DNA of 5,050 nt from Gammaproteobacteria bacterium. Its GTDB lineage: Bacteria; Pseudomonadota; Gammaproteobacteria; Steroidobacterales; Steroidobacteraceae. The notes under the pieces were generated by a model. The model searched no databases. It was not told the DNA's origin and saw nothing but the letters and a program-made list of their open reading frames with translations. A program made the position numbers and the translations under genes. The DNA is taken from NCBI GenBank assembly GCA_030043215.1, contig JASHYG010000092.1, forward strand, positions 1 through 5,050. The letters are read 5' to 3'. Shown one piece after another: positions 1 through 5,050 of the stretch (its first letter is position 1; each line of letters opens with the position of its first letter).

Positions 1-441
1 GAACTGGCAGTTGCCGGTGTGCGGCGCCGACGCGCGCGCCAGCCCGACCCAGCCGCGCTTGTTCTGCAGTCCGTTGCCGGACTCGTTGGGCTCGTAGCCG
101 TGGACGGGCTTGATCTTGTAGGTGGTCGCGTCGTGTCCTCCCCCCTGGATGACGAAGTTCGCGATCACCCGGTGGAAGAGCGTGTTGGTGTACTGGCCCT
201 CACGCACGTACCTCAAGAAACTCCAGACGGTGAGGGGCGCGCGGTCGGGGTAGAGCTCGATCACGAAGTTCCCCATGCTCGTCACCACGCGCACGCGCGG
301 ATAAGGCTGTGGATTGCTGTCGCCGCCGCTCGCCGCCGGCGGGGGAGGAGGAGCGGACGCCGCGTGCGCCATCGCCCCGAGCAGCAGCAGTCCCATCGCG
401 ACACAGCCCGTCATCATGCATCGTGCTTGCTTTGACATCAT
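1..441 (-). CDS. ppiA: Periplasmic cyclophilin-type peptidyl-prolyl cis-trans isomerase (partial, 3' end outside window)
   Basis: Cyclophilins catalyse cis-trans isomerisation of X-Pro bonds, and this one would act in the periplasm. Reading down from ATG 441-439, 147 codons are visible before the left edge. Residues 1-7 carry K4 and R7. Residues 14-24 are hydrophobic (VAMGLLLLGAM). AHA (25-27) or ASA (28-30) gives a signal peptidase I site, followed by a Pro-rich linker (31-46). The cyclophilin domain starts near residue 49: VTSMGNFVIELYPDRAP, then FHRVIANFVIQGGG (89-102, with the catalytic-type Arg91), then EPNESGNGLQNKRGWVGLAR (117-136). The expected PHxxxxQF motif is at the edge as PHTGNCQF. 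The C-terminal third is missing. ATG 438 and ATG 417 are alternative starts; 441 gives the most complete n-region, with a weak GGA 9 nt upstream. Cys8 and Cys13 lie before the hydrophobic core, so it is not a lipoprotein. It is divergent from gltX. The family is sure; ppiA rather than another cyclophilin paralogue is inferred from export. Confidence 0.9.
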   Translation of the reverse strand, partial: MMSKQARCMMTGCVAMGLLLLGAMAHAASAPPPPPAASGGDSNPQPYPRVRVVTSMGNFVIELYPDRAPLTVWSFLRYVREGQYTNTLFHRVIANFVIQGGGHDATTYKIKPVHGYEPNESGNGLQNKRGWVGLARASAPHTGNCQF

Positions 442-466
442 GTTCGGCGATCCAGCGCCCCCGTTG

Positions 467-496
467 GCGGCAATGGCAGGATGGTACCATTGTCGC
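467..496 (+). promoter_or_regulatory. 10-bp inverted repeat directly upstream of the gltX start
   Basis: GCGGCAATGG (467-476) faces CCATTGTCGC (487-496) across a 10-nt loop, CAGGATGGTA. Nine of ten positions are Watson-Crick and the tenth (470/493) is G.U in the plus-strand RNA, so the RNA hairpin is intact only in the gltX direction; the opposite strand has an A-C mismatch. The loop holds the only Shine-Dalgarno-like sequence before gltX (AGGA, 478-481), and the stem ends one base before the GTG at 498. A smaller perfect palindrome, ATGGTACCAT (481-490), is nested in it. As DNA, the half-site centres are 20 bp apart, about two helical turns, which fits a dimeric regulator. An operator and a translational hairpin are both possible. 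The structure is seen; the role is inferred. Confidence 0.55.
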
Positions 497-516
497 GGTG
501 GCAATCCTCGAATCAA
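489..516 (-). promoter_or_regulatory. Candidate sigma70-like promoter for the cyclophilin gene
   Basis: On the minus strand, TTGATT (516-511) and GACAAT (494-489) are separated by 16 bp. Each matches its consensus at 4 of 6 positions. Transcription would start near 482, giving a leader of about 40 nt before ATG 441. The -35 lies inside the first codons of gltX, and the -10 overlaps the right arm of the inverted repeat at 467-496. This is a weak match in GC-rich DNA and a proposal only. I saw no convincing plus-strand promoter for gltX in the same region. Confidence 0.25.
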
Positions 517-1937
517 CCGCAGGCTCCCGCGCGGCGGACGCGCCGGCGATCACGCGTTTCGCGCCGAGCCCGACGGGCGATGTGCATCTCGGCAATGTGC
601 GCACGGCGCTGTTCAACCTGCTGCTCGCACGGCGGAGCGGTGGCCGCTTCCTGCTGCGCATCGAGGACACCGACACCGAGCGCAGCCGCGACGACTACCG
701 GGAGCGGCAGCTCGAGGATTTGCGCTGGCTCGGCTTCGAATGGGATGCGGGCCCCGGCCGGGAGGACGAGCGGGGCCCATACCGGCAGTCGCAGCGCACG
801 CCGCTCTACGAGCGGTACTTCGGCGAGCTCGCCGCGGCGGGCGCGGTATATCCGTGCTTCTGCTCCGCGCTCGAGCTCGAAGTGTCCCGCAAGGCGCAGC
901 TCGCCTCGGGCCGGCCGCCGCGCTACGCGGGGACGTGCCGGGACCTCTCTCCGGCGCAGCAGGCGAGCCGGCGCGCGCAGGGTATCGCCCCGGCCCTGCG
1001 CTTTCGCGTGCCGCCGGGTGAGCGGGTGGATTTCGTCGATCTGGTGCGCGGCCCGCAGAGCGTGCTCACCGACGACATCGGTGACTTCATCGTTCGCCGC
1101 GCGGACGGCGCGGCCGCGTTCTTCTTCAGCAACGCGGTGGACGACGCCTGCATGGGCGTCACGCACGTGCTGCGCGGCGAGGATCATCTCGCGAACACGC
1201 CGCGCCAGCTCCTCATTCTCCGGCAGCTTGCGCTCGTCCCACCCCGCTACGGTCACGTGTCCCTGCTCCTCGACCCGGCCGGAGCTCCGCTCTCCAAGCG
1301 CCAGGGCGCCGTGAGCCTGCGCGACTACCGGGCGCAGGGCTACCTCGCCGCGGCGATCGTCAATTATCTGTTTCGCCTCGGCCATTCGAGCGCCGAGCAC
1401 GGCCTCCTCAGTCTCGAGGAGATGGCTCGCGCGTTCGCCCCGGAGCATCTCGGCCGCGCTCCGGCGCATTTCGACGAGCAGCAGCTGCACATGTGGCAGA
1501 AGGAGGCCGTACGGCGGCTGACGCCCGATGAGGCACGGCGCTGGCTGAGCGGCGTGCTGCCCGCGCGGCTCGACGAGCCCCTGCTCGCCGCGTTCCTCGA
1601 GGCCGTGCTGCCGAACGTGGAGCGGCCGCTGGATGCCAAGCCGTGGGTCGATGTGGTGTTCGGCGAGCCTCCGGAGCTCGATGCCGCCGCGCGCGGATTC
1701 GTCGGGGAGGCCGGGCGAGGCTACTTCGCCGCCGCCGTGAGCGGCGCGGAAGCGAGCGGCAACGACCTCAAGGCCATCGCGGGCGCCATTCGCGCCGCGA
1801 CCGGCCGCAAGGGCGCGGCGCTCTACATGCCGCTGCGCGCCGCGCTCACCGGGCGCGCCGAGGGTCCCGAGCTCGCCCCGCTCTTGAAGGCCATGCTGCC
1901 TGCATCGGTCCGCGCACGGCTCGCCCGGTTCGCTTAG
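498..1937 (+). CDS. gltX: Glutamate--tRNA ligase (GluRS), divergent second-type form
   Basis: This cytoplasmic class I synthetase charges tRNA-Glu with glutamate using ATP. The product is 479 aa, against 471 in E. coli. TRFAPSPTG (19-27) leads into the HIGH-type signature HLGN (30-33). The Zn-site pattern is C120-x-C122-x24-C147-x-D149, with Asp where E. coli has His. LRGEDH ends at 230, and the KMSKS-type loop is LSKRQG (265-270), where most GluRS have KRHG. The helical anticodon-binding half follows, with HMWQKEA around W333 instead of the usual WLNxxY-like segment. GTG 498 is the only standard start near the conserved N-terminus. It leaves a 17-residue extension and has no well-placed ribosome binding site: AGGA is 16 nt away. 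ATT 489 would be better spaced but is a very rare start. cysS begins 8 nt after the stop. Function as a synthetase is certain; tRNA-Glu versus tRNA-Gln preference cannot be read from sequence. Confidence 0.96.
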   Translation: MAILESTAGSRAADAPAITRFAPSPTGDVHLGNVRTALFNLLLARRSGGRFLLRIEDTDTERSRDDYRERQLEDLRWLGFEWDAGPGREDERGPYRQSQRTPLYERYFGELAAAGAVYPCFCSALELEVSRKAQLASGRPPRYAGTCRDLSPAQQASRRAQGIAPALRFRVPPGERVDFVDLVRGPQSVLTDDIGDFIVRRADGAAAFFFSNAVDDACMGVTHVLRGEDHLANTPRQLLILRQLALVPPRYGHVSLLLDPAGAPLSKRQGAVSLRDYRAQGYLAAAIVNYLFRLGHSSAEHGLLSLEEMARAFAPEHLGRAPAHFDEQQLHMWQKEAVRRLTPDEARRWLSGVLPARLDEPLLAAFLEAVLPNVERPLDAKPWVDVVFGEPPELDAAARGFVGEAGRGYFAAAVSGAEASGNDLKAIAGAIRAATGRKGAALYMPLRAALTGRAEGPELAPLLKAMLPASVRARLARFA

Positions 1938-1945
1938 AGCCCAGC

Positions 1946-3318
<1,373 letters not shown>

Positions 3319-3334
<16 letters not shown>

Positions 3335-4317
3335 GCGCAGGGAGCGCAGGGAGCCTGGCCCGCGGTGCCTTCGCGAGCCTCCGTGAGTATCTGACGAGCC
3401 AGATCATCGGGCAGGACACTCTGGTGGAGCGGCTGCTCGTCGTGCTGCTCGCCGATGGGCACCTGCTCGTCGAGGGTCCGCCCGGACTCGCCAAGACGCG
3501 CGCCATCAAGGCACTCGCCCAGGCGCTCGAATGCGACTTCCAGCGCGTGCAGTTCACGCCGGATCTGTTACCGGCGGACCTCACCGGCTCGGACATCTTC
3601 CGGCCGGAGGAGGGGACCTTTCGGTTTCAGCGCGGTCCGCTGTTCCACAACTTGATCCTGGCGGACGAGATCAACCGAGCGCCGGCCAAGGTGCAATCCG
3701 CCCTCCTCGAGGCCATGGCCGAGAGGCAGGTGAGCGTCGGGGCCGCGAGCTATGCGCTGCCGCGGCTGTTCCTCGTGATGGCCACGCAGAATCCCATCGA
3801 GCAGGAGGGCACGTATCCGCTCCCGGAAGCTCAGCTCGACCGCTTCATGCTGCACACTCGCGTCGACTACCCCGACCGGGCGAGGACGCTCGAGATCATG
3901 GCGCTCGCGCGGCGCGAGGCCATCGCGCATCGTGAGCTCGCGCCGCCGGTGCACCGGGTGAGCGAGGAGTTCGTGTTCGCCGCGAGGGCCGAGGTTCTGG
4001 GACTCGTGCTGTCCGACCCCGTTGCGGAGTACATCGCCGCGCTGGTCGACGCCACGCGTCGTCCCGAGCACTACAGCGCCGCGCTGCGCGATTGGGTTCG
4101 CTGGGGCGCGAGTCCGCGTGCCGCCATCGCAATGGAGCGGGGCTCTCGCGCCCTCGCGTGGCTCGACGGGCGGAGCTTCGTGAGCCCGGAGGATGTGCAG
4201 GCGATCGCAGCCGATGCCCTTCGGCATCGACTGCTGCTCGATTACGCCGCGCAGGCCCGCGGCGTGACGGCCCAGGCTTGTGTGGATGAGCTGCTCGCGA
4301 AGGTGCCGGCGCCCTGA
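3319..4317 (+). CDS. MoxR-family AAA+ ATPase
   Basis: MoxR proteins are AAA+ ATPases that act as chaperones or maturation factors, usually for cell-envelope or cofactor-containing complexes together with DUF58 and VWA proteins. From ATG 3319 the product is 332 aa, a normal family length. Visible in order are IIGQDTLVERLLVVLLADGH, the Walker A GPPGLAKT (53-60), the Walker B LILADEIN with D116/E117, the sensor 1 region ATQNPIEQEGTYPLPEAQLD (Asn158), and sensor 2 WGASPRA with Arg267. A C-terminal lid domain follows. All nucleotide-binding residues are intact. There is no signal peptide or membrane segment. GTG 3331 is an equally good start, giving a 4-nt GTGA overlap with cysS; neither start has a good Shine-Dalgarno. 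A tandem 9-bp repeat encodes SAGSAG near the N-terminus. The usual DUF58, transglutaminase-like or VWA genes do not follow; tRNA genes do. Confidence 0.95.
3333..3354 (+). repeat. 9-bp tandem repeat in the 5' end of the MoxR gene
   Basis: GAGCGCAGG occurs twice in tandem (3333-3341 and 3342-3350), followed by a partial GAGC (3351-3354). It starts inside the cysS stop/MoxR start overlap. Because the unit is 9 bp, gain or loss of one copy keeps the MoxR frame and changes only the number of Ser-Ala-Gly triplets. The repeat also contains an AGGGAG sequence, but no standard in-frame start codon follows at ribosome-binding distance. Confidence 0.7.
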
Positions 4318-4379
4318 GCCGCCGCGCCGCTGGCGTCGCCGCCTCTTGCAGGACGGCTCCGGCGCCGATAACCCCTAAA

Positions 4380-4409
4380 TTGACGCTCCTCGGGCGGGTT
4401 ACGTATGAT
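4380..4409 (+). promoter_or_regulatory. Sigma70-type promoter of the tRNA-Pro/Arg/His cluster
   Basis: TTGACG (4380-4385, 5/6 to consensus) and TATGAT (4404-4409, 5/6) are separated by 18 bp, with the short A/T-richer stretch CCTAAAT overlapping the -35. The bases after the -10 are GCGCCCCCC, a GC-rich discriminator of the kind that makes stable-RNA promoters sensitive to ppGpp and DksA. Initiation is expected near 4415-4417, about 46 nt before tRNA-Pro. TAACCC (4369-4374) and GGGTTA (4396-4401) form a 6-bp inverted pair around the -35, which may be chance. It is the best promoter in the window. The preceding stretch after the MoxR stop (4318-4379) holds no gene and no hairpin-plus-T-run terminator. 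Confidence 0.8.
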
Positions 4410-4461
4410 GCGCCCCCCTCCGTGGATGAGGTCTGGCTTGGGTGCCGAGGGCTCTTGAGGA

Positions 4462-4538
4462 CGGGGCATGGCGCAGTCTGGTAGCGCATCTGCTTTGGGA
4501 GCAGAGGGTCGGGGGTTCAAATCCCTCTGCCCCGACCA
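4462..4538 (+). tRNA. tRNA-Pro (anticodon UGG)
   Basis: The gene is 77 nt long with CCA encoded (4536-4538). The acceptor strands CGGGGCA (4462-4468) and TGCCCCG (4528-4534) pair fully, with the C1-G72 pair typical of bacterial tRNA-Pro and discriminator A. The anticodon stem is TCTGC/GCAGA with loop TTTGGGA, so the anticodon TGG is at 4496-4498. The T-arm is GGGGG-TTCAAAT-CCCTC with one G.U pair. UGG can read all four proline codons by wobble. It is the first gene of the cluster. Confidence 0.98.
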
Positions 4539-4572
4539 TCACGGGCCGAGATGAAGCTTCGCAACTTCCGCT

Positions 4573-4649
4573 GCGCCCGTAGCTCAGGCGGATAGAGCAT
4601 CGGCCTTCTAAGCCGAGGGTCGCAGGTTCGAGTCCTGCCGGGCGCGCCA
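4573..4649 (+). tRNA. tRNA-Arg (anticodon UCU)
   Basis: The gene is 77 nt long with CCA encoded (4647-4649). The acceptor strands GCGCCCG (4573-4579) and CGGGCGC (4639-4645) pair fully, with discriminator G4646. The anticodon stem is TCGGC/GCCGA with loop CTTCTAA, giving anticodon TCT at 4607-4609, which reads AGA and AGG. These codons are rare in such a GC-rich genome, so this is a minor-codon tRNA. It lies 34 nt after tRNA-Pro. Its 3' end is also the left arm of an 11-bp inverted repeat in the downstream spacer. Confidence 0.98.
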
Positions 4650-4678
4650 TTGCGGCGCACCGCGCCACAATGGCGCGC
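4642..4678 (+). repeat. 11-bp inverted repeat using the 3' end of tRNA-Arg
   Basis: GCGCGCCATTG (4642-4652) is perfectly complementary to CAATGGCGCGC (4668-4678), with a 15-nt loop. The left arm includes the last acceptor bases, the discriminator and the CCA of tRNA-Arg. In the transcript this stem is therefore mutually exclusive with the tRNA-Arg acceptor stem. It also competes with the local hairpin at 4661-4677. Confidence 0.75.
4661..4677 (+). repeat. Local hairpin in the tRNA-Arg/His spacer
   Basis: CGCGCCA (4661-4667) and TGGCGCG (4671-4677) form a 7-bp stem with loop CAA. CGCGCCA is a second direct copy of the tRNA-Arg 3' terminus (4643-4649), 18 bp downstream. Folding of this hairpin leaves tRNA-Arg free. 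No T-run follows, so an intrinsic terminator is unlikely; a role in 3' processing is possible. Confidence 0.7.
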
Positions 4679-4712
4679 GGCCAGCCAGGATGGCTGGCCT
4701 GGGTGGCCAGCC
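4679..4712 (+). repeat. Strong hairpin with an alternative pairing partner
   Basis: GGCCAGCCA (4679-4687) pairs perfectly with TGGCTGGCC (4691-4699) across a 3-nt loop (GGA). A second copy of GGCCAGCC (4705-4712) can pair with the same middle arm (4692-4699, 8 bp, loop TGGGT), so the middle arm has two exclusive partners. It begins one base after the hairpin at 4661-4677 and has no T-run. A further 4-bp hairpin, GCCA-TGGA-TGGC (4714-4724 region), follows before tRNA-His. Confidence 0.75.
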
Positions 4713-4745
4713 GCCATGGATGGCAAGTGCGACACGGTTTTCGAC

Positions 4746-4822
4746 GGTGGACGTAGCTCAGTTGGTAGAGCCCCGGGTTGTGGTCCCGGCTGTCGTGGGT
4801 TCGAATCCCATCGTCCACCCCA
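4746..4822 (+). tRNA. tRNA-His (anticodon GUG)
   Basis: The acceptor GTGGACG (4747-4753) pairs with CGTCCAC (4812-4818). C4819 is the C73 discriminator characteristic of tRNA-His, opposite an encoded G at 4746 that can serve as G-1. CCA is encoded at 4820-4822. The anticodon stem is CCGGG/CCCGG with loop TTGTGGT, so the anticodon GTG is at 4780-4782. The length is 77 nt including G-1. It is the last recognisable gene of the cluster, and no terminator is seen before the convergent coding region 15 nt further on. Confidence 0.98.
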
Positions 4823-4837
4823 TCTACGTCCGTCCGG

Positions 4838-5050
4838 TCATTGCGCGCCGGCCCCGGGATTTAAGTTCAGGATCAGCGTGATCGGCGCTGCGGCGCTCTC
4901 CGACACCGTGTCGATGAGGAAGCGCCCATCGGGGGCGACGTCATATTCCTCGTTGTGCGATGTAGTCATGCCACCGCCGTCAATCCGCGTCTGGAAAAGC
5001 TTCACCGGCGTGCCGGCTGCAAGTTGGGCTCCGCTGATGGTGATCGGTGC
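4838..5050 (-). CDS. C-terminal end of a TolB-like / PD40 beta-propeller protein (partial, 5' part outside window)
   Basis: Reading in from the right edge, 70 codons end at TGA (4840-4838). The peptide has the end pattern of WD40-like (PD40) beta-propeller proteins, often fused to Ser/Thr kinase or winged-helix domains. PVKLFQTRI is followed by EEYDVAPDGRFLIDTV and then APITLILNLNPGAGAQ. In relatives as I remember them these segments read like LFETRI, YDVSPDGQRFLIN and PITVVLNW; here the last is LNL. Only the last propeller blade is present, so the N-terminal domain, and thus the function, cannot be told. G+C is about 63% by hand count against roughly 70% in the upstream genes, and the run AAC-TTA-AAT uses codons unusual for this genome. 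It converges on tRNA-His. The assignment rests on motif memory, not on a search. Confidence 0.7.
   Translation of the reverse strand, partial: APITISGAQLAAGTPVKLFQTRIDGGGMTTSHNEEYDVAPDGRFLIDTVSESAAAPITLILNLNPGAGAQ

Noticed and set aside
432..437. TTGACA on the plus strand as a gltX -35
   Set aside because: A perfect hexamer, but 17 bp downstream there is only GCGCCC, so no -10. It is also the start region of the cyclophilin gene.
309..497. Upstream extension of the gltX frame
   Set aside because: It overlaps the signal-peptide region of the cyclophilin gene on the other strand, has no family similarity, and precedes the normal GluRS N-terminus.
513..1490. 325-codon minus-strand open frame opposite gltX, and similar long antisense frames opposite cysS and MoxR
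   Set aside because: Long antisense frames are expected in genes with very high third-position G+C. The residue content (Arg/Ala-rich, no motifs) is not protein-like, whereas the plus-strand products are intact known enzymes.
4318..4379. Terminator after the MoxR gene
   Set aside because: The stretch is GC-rich and contains the palindrome CGGCGCCG, but there is no clear stem followed by T residues. Read-through or Rho-dependent ending cannot be told apart.
4399..4818. 139-codon minus-strand reading frame across the tRNA genes, with phrases such as AGLEPATLGLEGRCSI and GFEPPTLCSQSRCATRL
   Set aside because: These are translations of the antisense strands of tRNA-Pro, tRNA-Arg and tRNA-His. 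Such peptides recur in databases as spurious genes. The frame is explained by the three tRNAs.
4841..4862. GCCGGCCCCGGGATTT as a terminator for the tRNA cluster
   Set aside because: Only about four base pairs can form and the T-run is three bases. It also lies within the coding end of the convergent gene.
4690..4881. 63-codon plus-strand frame reading VAQLVEPRVVVPAVVGSNPIV
   Set aside because: It is the sense translation of tRNA-His itself, another common spurious tRNA-derived peptide.

Overview
The window is about 70% G+C and reads as the chromosome of a proteobacterium, most likely a gammaproteobacterium. Four things point there. A periplasmic cyclophilin gene is divergent from an aminoacyl-tRNA synthetase operon, a layout that recalls the ppiB/cysS pair of E. 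coli and Pseudomonas. The GluRS resembles a gammaproteobacterial second-type enzyme. A tRNA-Pro(UGG)/Arg(UCU)/His(GUG) cluster is present, with CCA encoded in all three genes. The CysRS can be numbered residue for residue against the E. coli enzyme. The genus cannot be named from sequence alone; a deep-branching high-GC gammaproteobacterium is my guess.

Layout. Positions 1-441 (minus) hold the N-terminal 147 codons of an exported peptidyl-prolyl isomerase that runs off the left edge. A 56-nt divergent intergenic region contains a 10-bp inverted repeat just before gltX. Then come three closely spaced plus-strand genes: gltX (498-1937), cysS (1946-3334) and a MoxR-family AAA+ ATPase (3319-4317). 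The gaps are 8 nt and then a 16-nt overlap, so the three are almost certainly one transcript with translational coupling. After a 62-nt stretch with no recognisable terminator, a strong sigma70-type promoter (TTGACG-18-TATGAT with a GC-rich discriminator) drives tRNA-Pro, tRNA-Arg and tRNA-His (4462-4822). The 96-nt Arg-His spacer is full of strong, partly competing hairpins. Only 15 nt past tRNA-His, on the opposite strand, lies the C-terminal end of a TolB-like/PD40 beta-propeller protein (4838-5050). It has lower G+C and an A/T-rich codon run.

Function. Most of the window is translation machinery: two aminoacyl-tRNA synthetases and three tRNAs. A protein-folding enzyme and a MoxR chaperone-type ATPase sit beside it, the latter without its usual DUF58/VWA partners. 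I found no CRISPR array, transposase or phage gene. The least conventional parts are the structured tRNA-Arg/tRNA-His spacer, the orphan MoxR fused to a synthetase operon, and the palindrome in the ppiA/gltX divergent region. None of these amounts to proof of a new system.
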